In this document: positions 1-7,829 of the stretch, one piece after another
How the letters are laid out: each line of letters opens with the position of its first letter
Position numbering within the stretch: position 1 is the stretch's first letter
Origin: JANYHF01 sp963732765
GTDB lineage: Bacteria; Pseudomonadota; Alphaproteobacteria; Rhizobiales; Hyphomicrobiaceae
NCBI GenBank assembly: GCA_963732765.1
Contig: CAVTAS010000003.1
Location: 868,001-932,000 of the forward strand
DNA: 64,000 nt
Direction: 5' to 3'
Translations under genes and position numbers: made by a program
Notes under the pieces: generated by a model
What the model was told of the DNA's origin: nothing
Databases searched by the model: none
The model's input: only the letters and a program-made list of their open reading frames with translations

Positions 1-178
1 ATTCCTTGGCAATGGTCACGCCGTCATTGCAGACCTGCGGCACGCCATAGCTCTTCTGGATCAGCACCGATTTCGATTTCGGGCCCAGCGTGATGCGGAT
101 GGCATCGGCCAGCAACGTTGCGCCGTGAAGAATTTTTTCGCGGGCCGCCGAACGGAACAGGACTTGTTTGTGCGCCAT
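1..178 (-). CDS. groEL: GroEL-type 60 kDa chaperonin paralogue, N-terminal part (cut by window edge)
   Basis: The reverse strand from the ATG at 178 reads MAHKQVLFRSAAREKILHG and continues through LADAIRITLGPK and NDGVTIAKE, which aligns colinearly with the GroEL N-terminus (equatorial domain and start of the nucleotide pocket). Only 59 residues are in the window. GroEL is an ATP-driven cytoplasmic folding cage. The copy is divergent: the usual LGPKGRNV reads LGPKSKSV, and the usual TKDG loop reads CNDG, so the lysine that normally contacts nucleotide is Asn. No groES lies upstream within the window, and the gene diverges from a Lon-like protease across a FixK/FNR-type box. I infer a stress-inducible accessory chaperonin rather than the housekeeping copy. 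Confidence 0.85.
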   Translation of the reverse strand, partial: MAHKQVLFRSAAREKILHGATLLADAIRITLGPKSKSVLIQKSYGVPQVCNDGVTIAKE

Positions 179-237
179 GTTTGATTGCCTCCATCGCAGA
201 CGGACCTGAACATCAAACCGGGCCGTAGCTCCGCACA

Positions 238-251
238 ATGATCTTGATCAA
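238..251. promoter_or_regulatory. FNR/FixK-type box between groEL paralogue and lon-like gene
   Basis: ATGATCTTGATCAA matches TTGAT-N4-ATCAA with one mismatch at the first base. It lies 60 bp from the chaperonin start and 73 bp from the protease start, so it could serve both divergent genes. Binding is inferred from the motif and its recurrence in this island. Confidence 0.6.
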
Positions 252-323
252 AGCGCAGATGCGAGTTCGTGGCATCGGTTGCCTGCATCACGGCAATCAA
301 CTGCCGCTGGAGAGGGGTGCCGA

Positions 324-2786
324 ATGGCGAGTTCCGAGAGCACGCCTGCTAGCCGGAGCGAAGTCGGAGTGGCGCGGTCGCTTGGACCGGAGCTGCTGTA
401 CCGGCGCACCGACCTCGCGGCATTGGCCTTCAAGACCACTGCCGAGATTGCGCCCTTGGAGGGCGCTGTTTCCCAGCACCGCGCCGTTGCCTCGGTGAAG
501 CTCGGGACCGAGATCAAGCGGCCCGGCTTCAACATGTTTGTCATCGGGCCGCGCGAGGCCCGCATGGGCGACGCGCTTGAAGCGCTACTCAAGGGATCGC
601 TGGGTAAACGCAAACTGCCGTCAGACTGGGTCTATGTCAACAATTTCGCCGACCAGAACACGCCGACCGCCATCGAGCTTCCGGCCGGTCGCGCCACGGA
701 CTTCCAGAAGGCGATGCATGGGTTGGTTGAGGATCTGCGGGTGACCATCCCGAGTGCTTTTGAGAGCGACGACTATGTGACGCGACGCAGCGCCTTGGAG
801 GATAACCTGCATAAGGCGCAGACGGATGCTTTCAGTGCGTTGCGCGAAAAGGCCGCCAGCAAGGGCGTGGTCGTTCTGCGTACGCCGCTTGGTTTTGCGC
901 TGGCCCCGGCAAGCAACGGGTCAGTGGTTCCGGTGGAGGAGTTCTCGACCTGGCCTGAAGCCAAACGACTGGAGATGCAACAGGACATCGCGGCGCTGGA
1001 GAAGGACCTCGAACAGGCGGTGCGCCAGGTGCCGCAAATCGTGAGGGAGCATCGCAACGCGGTCCGCCAACTCGATCGCGAAACGGCTGAGGTCGCGGTC
1101 GGCCATCTGATCGAGGACATCAAGACGCGCTTCGCCGATCTGGCGCGCGTTGTCACTCATCTCGAGAGCGTTCGCCTGGATCTGCTTGAGAACATCGCGA
1201 TGTTCATTGCCAAGCACGACGACGGCAGCGAGAGCCCGGCACCCCCATTGGCGCAAGGCGCGTTCGAGCGGTATGAGGTGAACGTCTTGATCTCGCATGA
1301 CCGCAATGCCACCACGGCGCCGTTTGTCGAGGAACTGCATCCGACCCTCAATAATCTCATTGGGCGGATCGAGTACGTCGCCCATCAGGGCACCCTGGTC
1401 ACTAATTTCCGCATGATCAGGGCCGGTGCCCTGCACAAGGCAAACGGCGGCTATCTGCTGATCGATGCCCGCAGCCTGTTGATGGAACCCTTCAGCTGGC
1501 CGGCACTGAAGCGCACGCTGCGGCGGCAGACCATTGTCGTCGAGGACGTGGCCCGCTTTCTCGGTCTCACCAGCACCGTGTCGCTGGAGCCCGAACCGAT
1601 CCCGCTCGACATCAAGATCGTCCTGTTCGGCGACCGCATGCTGTATTTCCTGTTGGCGCAATACGATCCGGAGCTGGCGGAGCATTTCAAGATCGTCGCC
1701 GACTTCGAGGACGACACAGACAGGACGCGCGATAGCGAGATGGCTAATGCGCGGGTCATTGCGTCGCTTGTGGCTCGCGAAGGCCTGAAGCCGCTGAGCC
1801 GGGATGCGGTTGGCGCCGTGATCGAGCGTTGCGCCAGGCTCTCCGGCTACGCCGGTAAGCTCAGCCTGCTGACAGAACATGTTAGCGACCTGGTCACCGA
1901 GGCCGATCAATGGGCGACATCCGAGGGTCGCGGCATTGTCGAGGTGGCTGATGTCTGCAAGGCCATCGAGCAGCATACCTACCGGAACGCCCGGCTGCGC
2001 GATCGGATGCAGGAAAGCATCCTGCGCGACATGGCGCTCATCAGCACGTCGGGCGCTACCGTCGGGCAGATCAACGGCCTCAGTGTCATCGAGCTTGGTG
2101 GATTTGCCTTTGGCCGGCCAACCCGCATCACCGCCCGTGTCCGTCCGGGCTCAGGCAAAGTGGTCGACATCGAGCGCGAGGTGGAACTTGGCGGCCCCAC
2201 GCACTCCAAAGGCGTGCTCATCCTCTCGGGGTTCCTGGCCGGACGCTACGCGCTCGACACACCGATGTCGCTGTTCGCCAGTCTGGTCTTCGAGCAATCC
2301 TACGGCGGCGTCGAGGGCGACAGCGCGTCCTCTGCCGAGCTCTATGCCCTGATCTCGGCGTTGGCCGAAGTCCCGCTGCGGCAGGATCTGGCGGTGACGG
2401 GCTCGGTCAATCAGCACGGCGAGGTGCAGCCGATCGGCGGCGTCAACGAGAAGATTGAGGGCTTCTTCGATATCTGCAGGCAACGCGGGCTGACCGGGAC
2501 ACAAGGCGTCGTGATCCCGCAATCGAATGTACAGAATTTGATGTTGCACGCAGATGTTGTCGAGGCCTGCGCAAGCGGGAAATTCGCGATCTACGCCGTC
2601 GCCTCGATCGATGAGGGCATCGCCATCCTGACAGGCCGGGTCGCCGGGCAGCGTGACGAGAGGGGACGATTTGCAGACGGATCAGTCAACGCATCTGTCG
2701 AAAGTCGTTTGCGAGCATTCGCCCAGGTCCGGCGCAGTTTCTCCACGACAGACGGGGCTGCCGCAACCGGGAACGCGCAATCATGA
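324..2786 (+). CDS. Lon-like ATP-dependent protease (LonB/AAA_32-type)
   Basis: This 820-residue cytoplasmic protein ends in a Lon (S16) protease domain. Ser667 in EGDSASSAE and Lys710 in GGVNEKIEG form the catalytic dyad with the 43-residue spacing of classical Lon. The N-terminal half has the NMFVIGP strand of the AAA_32 family and a Walker-B-like GGYLLIDA segment, but the P-loop reads GPREARMGDAL and lacks a normal GK[ST]. There is no classical Lon N-terminal substrate domain, so this is not the housekeeping Lon. I chose the ATG at 324 because GAGAGGGG precedes it; an in-frame ATG at 279 is also open. Its stop overlaps the next start by ATGA, so it is translationally coupled to the stress protein. 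It probably degrades damaged proteins in low-oxygen or stress conditions. Confidence 0.85.
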   Translation: MASSESTPASRSEVGVARSLGPELLYRRTDLAALAFKTTAEIAPLEGAVSQHRAVASVKLGTEIKRPGFNMFVIGPREARMGDALEALLKGSLGKRKLPSDWVYVNNFADQNTPTAIELPAGRATDFQKAMHGLVEDLRVTIPSAFESDDYVTRRSALEDNLHKAQTDAFSALREKAASKGVVVLRTPLGFALAPASNGSVVPVEEFSTWPEAKRLEMQQDIAALEKDLEQAVRQVPQIVREHRNAVRQLDRETAEVAVGHLIEDIKTRFADLARVVTHLESVRLDLLENIAMFIAKHDDGSESPAPPLAQGAFERYEVNVLISHDRNATTAPFVEELHPTLNNLIGRIEYVAHQGTLVTNFRMIRAGALHKANGGYLLIDARSLLMEPFSWPALKRTLRRQTIVVEDVARFLGLTSTVSLEPEPIPLDIKIVLFGDRMLYFLLAQYDPELAEHFKIVADFEDDTDRTRDSEMANARVIASLVAREGLKPLSRDAVGAVIERCARLSGYAGKLSLLTEHVSDLVTEADQWATSEGRGIVEVADVCKAIEQHTYRNARLRDRMQESILRDMALISTSGATVGQINGLSVIELGGFAFGRPTRITARVRPGSGKVVDIEREVELGGPTHSKGVLILSGFLAGRYALDTPMSLFASLVFEQSYGGVEGDSASSAELYALISALAEVPLRQDLAVTGSVNQHGEVQPIGGVNEKIEGFFDICRQRGLTGTQGVVIPQSNVQNLMLHADVVEACASGKFAIYAVASIDEGIAILTGRVAGQRDERGRFADGSVNASVESRLRAFAQVRRSFSTTDGAAATGNAQS

Positions 2787-3637
2787 CCGGCGCATCGGAT
2801 TTCAAGCGTGCGGTGCTTGGGTTCAGTCACGATACGACCTGCGCCCCGGCTCTCGATGTCACCGTGCGGCTGGCCGAGCTGTTGGGTCTCGATGTTGTCG
2901 GACTGTTCTTCATCGACGAATCCCTCGAGGATCTGCTCGGTTATCCCAACACACGCGAGTTCGTGACGTCCGAGCGGGGATGGCGAGCGCTCGATCGCGA
3001 GAAACTGCGGCAAGAGCAGGAGTTCGCAGCGCGAACTGCCGAGCGCCTGTTCAGCGTCAAGGCTCCGCCACAGAAAGTGAAAAGCACGTTCAGGATCGTG
3101 GCTGGGCGGACCACCAGTGAGCTGACGATCGAAACAACGGGGTCGGATATTCTCGTCGTCGTGGAGCCGCGAACGGCGGCAGGCTTTGCAACCCAGTCGT
3201 TTGCCGTGCAGTTGGATTCTGCGATCCGCTCGGCGGCTGCGGTTCTCCTGATACCGCGTTCGGCGCAGCTGCGGCGGGGACCGGTGGTCGCGATCGCGGA
3301 CGAGCCGGACGATTTGAGCGTGCGTGTGGCCTCCGCCATCGCTGCGGCCGCCGGGGAGCGGCTGATCATCGTCGAGGCCTTTGCTGGTGTGCCGGGAACG
3401 TCACCGCCTCAAGCCCAACCCCGCGCTGTCCCAACCGAGACTCACTCGGCAGGTCGCGGCTTGCGCGATGACCAAAGTTTCATCTTGCCGCTTCCCGGAC
3501 GCCTTGCGGAGAGCCTTATTGTCTGTACCCGACGTGCAGCGGCCGGTGCGGACGACAAGTTCGCGACGGCACTCGCCCAACTGCGCCGTGTGCCGGTTCT
3601 CATCCTCGAGCCGGCGCCGCGCAAATCCAACGGCTGA
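2783..3637 (+). CDS. Universal stress protein-like protein (two-domain)
   Basis: The 284-residue protein starts with AVLGFSHDTTCAPALDVTVRLAELLGLDVVGLFF, the first beta-alpha-beta unit of a USP/Rossmann-like fold (motif spans residues 11-44 and is quoted here only in outline by its pattern of hydrophobic strand, helix, strand). It continues with FRIVAGRTTSEL and ILVVVEPRT. A second, more divergent half starts at RGPVVAIADEPDD and ends in VPVLILEPA. The canonical ATP-binding G-2x-G-9x-G(S/T) motif is not evident, so nucleotide binding is uncertain. The start overlaps the protease stop (ATGA). Co-expression with the Lon-like protease is very likely; its molecular role is unknown. Confidence 0.65.
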   Translation: MTGASDFKRAVLGFSHDTTCAPALDVTVRLAELLGLDVVGLFFIDESLEDLLGYPNTREFVTSERGWRALDREKLRQEQEFAARTAERLFSVKAPPQKVKSTFRIVAGRTTSELTIETTGSDILVVVEPRTAAGFATQSFAVQLDSAIRSAAAVLLIPRSAQLRRGPVVAIADEPDDLSVRVASAIAAAAGERLIIVEAFAGVPGTSPPQAQPRAVPTETHSAGRGLRDDQSFILPLPGRLAESLIVCTRRAAAGADDKFATALAQLRRVPVLILEPAPRKSNG

Positions 3638-3663
3638 TGTATCAGCCGAAATCAAAATACGGA

Positions 3664-4152
3664 TCAATAGGGCCGGTCCCGGAGGCCTAGCCTGAAGAAC
3701 AGCTTGGACAATACAACCTCCCCAACCCAGAAGAGGGCGACGGCCAAGACCACGTCGGAGATTGTGAGTCCAAGGAGGAAGATGCAGACCACGCCCGGAA
3801 GCAGGGATTCAGGGACCTGGTCGAGGCCAGGCGCCATGCTGCTCGATGCAAGCGCCAGTCTGCGCTTACAGAAGCTCGAGAACAGATCTCCGGCCATGGC
3901 GGCAACGCCCACGGCGAGCCCGGTGCTCCAAGACAATCCCAGCAACGGCGCGCAGATGCTGGTGACGACTGCCGCAGCGATGACGCCACGAATCGTCTTG
4001 GACGGCCCGAAGACCGGTCGCCCGTCCGGCAAACGCCACCCTCCATCAAGCGGTTCGGAGAAACGGTCGCCCAAGAGGTTCTTGGCCACGACCGGCGCGC
4101 TGTTTGCTGCCGATAGCAGCAAGAGAAGTTTGGCGACGAGAAGCAATTGCAT
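3664..4152 (-). CDS. CarS-like (DUF46) CDP-alcohol synthase family membrane protein
   Basis: The 162-residue integral membrane protein has about four or five hydrophobic segments. Between them are conserved loops reading FGPSKTIRG (about residues 48-56), GDLFSSFCKRRL (about 88-99) and SSMAPGLDQVPESLLP (about 103-118). These match the CDP-archaeol synthase (CarS/DUF46) family, which transfers CMP from CTP to a lipid alcohol. In archaea the substrate is digeranylgeranylglyceryl phosphate; the substrate in proteobacteria is not known to me. It sits convergent to the USP gene and next to a secreted protein on the same strand. I see no FNR box directly upstream. Family assignment is good; the reaction is inference. 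Confidence 0.7.
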   Translation of the reverse strand: MQLLLVAKLLLLLSAANSAPVVAKNLLGDRFSEPLDGGWRLPDGRPVFGPSKTIRGVIAAAVVTSICAPLLGLSWSTGLAVGVAAMAGDLFSSFCKRRLALASSSMAPGLDQVPESLLPGVVCIFLLGLTISDVVLAVALFWVGEVVLSKLFFRLGLRDRPY

Positions 4153-4187
4153 GACACTGCGCTCAGGGGTGTTGCACGGATTTCACA

Positions 4188-4694
4188 CTATCTCCGGGTC
4201 AGTCGTATGCTCACGGATTTGAGAGCGGCGCCGGTGGTCGAGATCGTGATGTTCTGAGACGAGCGCGTGAATCCCACCGACATCGAGCCGGACAACCCGC
4301 CACTCAAGCGTAGCGAAATCCGGCTGGCCGAGAGCTGTCCGGTTGCCGCCCCCTCAAGACCGAAGGCGCTTTCCGACCAACTGCCCGAGACGCGGGCTCC
4401 GCTCGCCCGGAGATGGCCCTGCATATCGATGGTGTTGTCGCTGCTTGCGCATCGAATGGCGAGATTGAGCACGGATGCACCGCCGCTATAGGAACCCGTG
4501 CAACGCATGCGCTGGAGCGACCCGTCTTCAAGACGGAATTGCCCGGTGCCGGACCAGGACCCAACGAGGGCGCCGAAGGACGCCGTGTCGGCAGCGGCGG
4601 TGCGCTGGACAAAGCCTGGGGTGACCATGACGGCCGAGGCGAGCAGCGCGGTGGCGGTTGCAATAGCGGACCAGCGGTAAGCGATAGCGTTCAT
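4188..4694 (-). CDS. Secreted protein of unknown function
   Basis: The 168-residue product begins with a basic start, a hydrophobic stretch (TATALLASAVMV) and a likely signal-peptidase site near AAADTAS. The mature part is rich in Gly, Ser and Thr with alternating hydrophobic strands (GSWSGTGQFRLEDGS, MRCTGSYSG, SGSWSESAFGLEG, LSGGLSGSMSVG), suggesting a small beta-barrel of lipocalin-like type. Two cysteines (in MRCTG and IRCASS) may form a disulphide in the periplasm. I do not recognise a named family. The 36-bp gap to the CarS-like gene on the same strand suggests co-transcription. Confidence 0.65.
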   Translation of the reverse strand: MNAIAYRWSAIATATALLASAVMVTPGFVQRTAAADTASFGALVGSWSGTGQFRLEDGSLQRMRCTGSYSGGASVLNLAIRCASSDNTIDMQGHLRASGARVSGSWSESAFGLEGAATGQLSASRISLRLSGGLSGSMSVGFTRSSQNITISTTGAALKSVSIRLTRR

Positions 4695-4847
4695 GTTGTT
4701 CTCCCTGCCGGGTCGGAAAGTATCGGCGTTTCAAGTCTCCCAAGTTGTCACTCGCGCGGCATTGACGAAGATCAGCCTCCGGACAGTGAGAGGCGCTGTT
4801 CGACTCGAGCTTTGGCAAGTTGGCGACGGACACTCAGTTTCGTCTGA

Positions 4848-4861
4848 TTGACTTCGATCAA
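4848..4861. promoter_or_regulatory. FNR/FixK-type box upstream of nitroreductase
   Basis: TTGACTTCGATCAA matches TTGAT-N4-ATCAA with one mismatch. Its centre is about 91 bp upstream of the nitroreductase ATG, which fits activation from around -41.5 with a leader of about 50 nt. Confidence 0.6.
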
Positions 4862-4945
4862 TTCGATCAAATCAGTCTCGTCGCAGTGTGCCCCGAAGAC
4901 GGCCCCCTGCTTGTAGATCTGAATTGTGCTGGAGGATTTGTCGCT

Positions 4946-5503
4946 ATGGACCTGATGGACGCCATCCGGCAACGCCGAGCCGTTCGGAGCTACACATCCG
5001 AAGGTATCTCCGAGCCGGTCATGCGCCGGCTGATCGAGGCGGCGTGCTGGGCCCCGAGCGCAACCAATGAGCAACCCTGGCTGTTCACGGTCATCACCAA
5101 TCAGGCACTGCTCGACAACCTGTCCAGCATCATCAAGGACTATATGCGCGAGCGGGCCGGCACCGGCATGCCAACGCGGCTGGTCAAGCAACTCGCCGAT
5201 CCCGCATTCCAGATCTTTCACCGCGCGCCGGCCTTGGTGGTTATTTCGACGGACAGTCCGACGCACTGGGCGATCGAGGACTGCGCCCTGGCGGCTCAGA
5301 ACTTCATGCTTGCAGCCTGTGCGGAAGGACTCGGCACATGCTGGATTGGACTGGCTGAGGAATGGCTGGGTACGCCCGATGGCAGAAAAATGCTGGGTCT
5401 TGAGCCCGGTTGCATGCCTGTGGCACCGGTCATTGTCGGGCACCCGAGGGAGGTGCCGGCCACGGTGCCGCGTCGTGAGCCTCAGATCGGGTGGCTGGCT
5501 TGA
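4946..5503 (+). CDS. Nitroreductase family flavoprotein
   Basis: The 185-residue protein has the nitroreductase signature: AIRQRRAVRSYTSEGI at the N-terminus (FMN phosphate-binding Arg residues), AACWAPSATNEQPW (flavin site) and GLGTCWIGLAEEW near the C-terminus. Members are homodimeric FMN enzymes that use NAD(P)H to reduce nitro compounds, quinones or flavins in the cytoplasm; the physiological substrate cannot be read from sequence. The ATG at 4946 has GGAGGA nine bases upstream, so I prefer it over a longer open frame starting near 4820 that would put the FNR box inside the gene. Nitroreductases are common members of hypoxia regulons. Confidence 0.88.
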   Translation: MDLMDAIRQRRAVRSYTSEGISEPVMRRLIEAACWAPSATNEQPWLFTVITNQALLDNLSSIIKDYMRERAGTGMPTRLVKQLADPAFQIFHRAPALVVISTDSPTHWAIEDCALAAQNFMLAACAEGLGTCWIGLAEEWLGTPDGRKMLGLEPGCMPVAPVIVGHPREVPATVPRREPQIGWLA

Positions 5504-5555
5504 TACGGGAGGCGAAACGGCCTGACCTGTTGCTGGACGGCCTGAAGTGCCAACG

Positions 5556-6134
5556 TCATCGCAAGATCGCTGTTTTGGCGCTCAATGGCGCTGTTGCACT
5601 GATCTCAACCTCAGCGGCGCTCAGTCGCCTATAGAGGTCGCGGCGGCGGCGCAGCGGCCACCAGTCGTAGAGAAATGTCTCGATCGGCTTCCAGTTTGCC
5701 ACCCAGCCGACAATGATCAGGCTTTCCTCGAGCGCGCGAACCAGCGGATTGGCTCCGAGAGCGACACGCGCGAGCTGACTGGCGGCCAGGCAAACGACGA
5801 GCACCGGCACTCCGATCGAGAGAAAGCGCCAACCGTTCCGGAACAACTCATTGAGATCGCGCTGCAGCATGGCGGCCCGCTCGCCGAAGTAGTTGGCTAG
5901 CGCCTTCTCCAAGCCGCGCTCGTGCGCCTTTCGGCATTCCTCCTCCGGCATGTGCACGATGATGCGCAGTGGCGTGTCGGTGGGGAGTTCGCGGGCCCAG
6001 CCGACGATATAGGCCTCCGCATCGTCGTCGAGATCGCGCTCATGGAAGGGGGAAGGATCGAGCGAGTTGAAGAGTTGCGACAGCTCGCGAATGCGCACTT
6101 CGATCAGGGATGCCATGGCGTTGCTGTCAGTCAT
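5556..6134 (-). CDS. Membrane protein of unknown function in the FNR-box island
   Basis: The 192-residue product has a soluble N-terminal half containing DPSPFHERDLDDDAEAYIVG and PLRIIVHMPEEECRKAHE. A region from about residue 110 follows with one or two hydrophobic segments (FLSIGVPVLVVCLAASQLA, then SLIIVGWVANW) and a basic C-terminal part (WWPLRRRRDLYRR). I do not recognise a named domain. The ATG at 6134 is preceded by AGAGGAAG; a longer frame to 6197 is open. It diverges from the MFS gene across a FixK/FNR-like box at 6207-6220, so it is probably a member of the same regulon. It may be a peripheral or monotopic inner-membrane protein. Confidence 0.65.
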   Translation of the reverse strand: MTDSNAMASLIEVRIRELSQLFNSLDPSPFHERDLDDDAEAYIVGWARELPTDTPLRIIVHMPEEECRKAHERGLEKALANYFGERAAMLQRDLNELFRNGWRFLSIGVPVLVVCLAASQLARVALGANPLVRALEESLIIVGWVANWKPIETFLYDWWPLRRRRDLYRRLSAAEVEISATAPLSAKTAILR

Positions 6135-6206
6135 CGCTTCCTCTGCACGAAGGGCTGGCCAGCCTTCGATTGCATGCGACTGTCTGTGAATTGACATGCT
6201 TTCGAT

Positions 6207-6220
6207 CTGATCGAAATCAA
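6207..6220. promoter_or_regulatory. FNR/FixK-type box between unknown membrane gene and MFS gene
   Basis: CTGATCGAAATCAA differs from TTGAT-N4-ATCAA at the first base only. It lies 84 bp before the MFS ATG at 6298 and 72 bp from the divergent gene start at 6134. Confidence 0.6.
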
Positions 6221-6297
6221 AGACCGCTACAAGATTGTTCGCGATATGCGAATTGTTCCGCTCTCAACCACAGTCAACCGGCAGGGCGAATGCGGCG

Positions 6298-7509
6298 ATG
6301 AGTTTACAACCTGTTGTCCGTCCCGCGGCCTCCTGGCGCGACGTCCCGGCCAGTGTATGGACGCTTGGGGCCGTCTCGCTGCTGATGGATGTGTCCTCCG
6401 AGCTTGTCCATAGCCTGCTACCCGTCTTCTTAGTCACCGTGATCGGGGCGAGCACGGTCACGGTTGGCATCATTGAGGGCATTGCCGAAGCTACGGCGGC
6501 CGTGGGCAAGGTGTTTTCCGGTGTGCTCTCCGATCGCATCGGCAAGCGCAAGCTACTGGTCGGGATCGGCTATGGGTTGAGCGCTCTCACCAAACCACTG
6601 TTTCCGTTGGCAAGCACCGCGCTGCAGGTGCTTGCGGTGCGGTTCGTGGACCGGGTGGGCAAGGGTATCCGCGACGCGCCGCGCGATGCCTTGATCGCCG
6701 ATGTGACGCCCGGCACCATCCGAGGCGCGGCCTACGGCATCCGCCAGGCTCTCGACACGACCGGCGCCTTCGCCGGCCCGCTGCTGGCGATGGCTTTGAT
6801 GGCGCTCTATGCCGACGATTTCCGGGCTGTGTTCTGGTGGTCGGCAGTGCCGGCGGGGTTGGCCGTTCTTTTGCTGATTGTGGGTGTGCGCGAACCCGAT
6901 GGCATCACGTCGGCAAACCGCAGGGATTGGCCCCTGCGCAGGGAGGACCTCTGGCGTTTGCCAACGTCCTATTGGGTTGTGGTTACGGTTGGCGTCGTCT
7001 TCACGCTGGGCCGTTTCAGCGAGGCCTTTCTCATGCTCAAGGCGCAGGCCGATGGCCTGCCGTTGATGTTCATCCCACTGGTGTTGGTAGCGATGAACCT
7101 TGTCTATGCCCTGGTCGCGATCCCCGCCGGCATTCTGTCCGACAGGTTCGGCCGGGAGAGAGTGCTCTTGGCCGGGCTCGCGGTGCTGATCGTCGCGGAT
7201 ATGACACTTGCTTTCAGTTCCGGTCTCGTTGGAGTGTTCGCAGGCATTGGCCTTTGGGGGCTCTATCTTGGACTGACGCAAGGACTGCTGACAGCCCTCG
7301 TCTCGGACACCGCGCCAGAGGATCTGCGGGGTACCGCCTTTGGCCTGTTCCATCTCATGACCGGGAGCACTCTTCTGATCGCGAGTGCGTTGGCGGGCTG
7401 GCTGTGGCAGGCCTTCGGGCCTGCAACGACTTTCGCCGCCGGCGCCGCGTTTGCGGCAGCAGCCGGCGCCATCATGATTGCCCGCCTCCGATTTATCGGC
7501 ACTCGCTAA
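6298..7509 (+). CDS. MFS transporter
   Basis: The 403-residue inner-membrane protein has about 11-12 hydrophobic helices. The MFS motif-A loop appears as GVLSDRIGKRKLL after helix 2 and recurs as GILSDRFGRERVLL in the second half. The segment DRVGKGIRDAPRDALIAD is a hallmark of one uncharacterised MFS permease group. I use the ATG at 6298 because the upstream FNR box would place the transcript start near 6255, downstream of the alternative TTG at 6235. The substrate cannot be deduced. Gene order suggests export or uptake of a metabolite under oxygen limitation. Confidence 0.85.
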   Translation: MSLQPVVRPAASWRDVPASVWTLGAVSLLMDVSSELVHSLLPVFLVTVIGASTVTVGIIEGIAEATAAVGKVFSGVLSDRIGKRKLLVGIGYGLSALTKPLFPLASTALQVLAVRFVDRVGKGIRDAPRDALIADVTPGTIRGAAYGIRQALDTTGAFAGPLLAMALMALYADDFRAVFWWSAVPAGLAVLLLIVGVREPDGITSANRRDWPLRREDLWRLPTSYWVVVTVGVVFTLGRFSEAFLMLKAQADGLPLMFIPLVLVAMNLVYALVAIPAGILSDRFGRERVLLAGLAVLIVADMTLAFSSGLVGVFAGIGLWGLYLGLTQGLLTALVSDTAPEDLRGTAFGLFHLMTGSTLLIASALAGWLWQAFGPATTFAAGAAFAAAAGAIMIARLRFIGTR

Positions 7510-7572
7510 ACCGGGGCTGCCCGCCACGATGGCTCTGCGGCCGAGACAACCCGAGAGGTCCGCATGACGTCG

Positions 7573-7812
7573 TCATGCTAACCCGAAACGGTAACCGGTC
7601 CCGCTGCCGGCTGCTTCGGCGCCCGATGCCGATACCGTAACGACCACGCCGCGGATACCCTGACGCGCAATGGCCTCTTTGAGATCGGCGATAGGCGCCG
7701 TGTCCTCGGAAAGGCTGCCACACAGCGATCCGGTCACCTGCCTAGCAGCGAAGATCCGTACGCTGTCCGCCGTCTGAAGGAGCGAAAGGCCGTCGAATAG
7801 GTGCAGGCCGAC
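7573..7812 (-). pseudogene. Possible decayed coding remnant between MFS and APC genes
   Basis: The 320-bp gap 7510-7829 has no intact gene. On the minus strand one frame stays open from a TAG near 7812 to a TGA at 7573-7575 and reads with protein-like composition (SLLQTADSVRIFAARQ, then DLKEAIARQGIRGVVVTV), but it has no plausible start. The pattern is weakly like the strand-helix-strand of a universal-stress domain. It may be a leftover of a lost stress gene; this is speculative. Confidence 0.25.
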
Positions 7813-7829
7813 CTATTGGTTGGCCGGTA

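Noticed and set aside
4762..4775. TTGACGAAGATCAG as an eighth FNR box for the secreted protein
   Set aside because: Two mismatches including the outer A; too weak to list.
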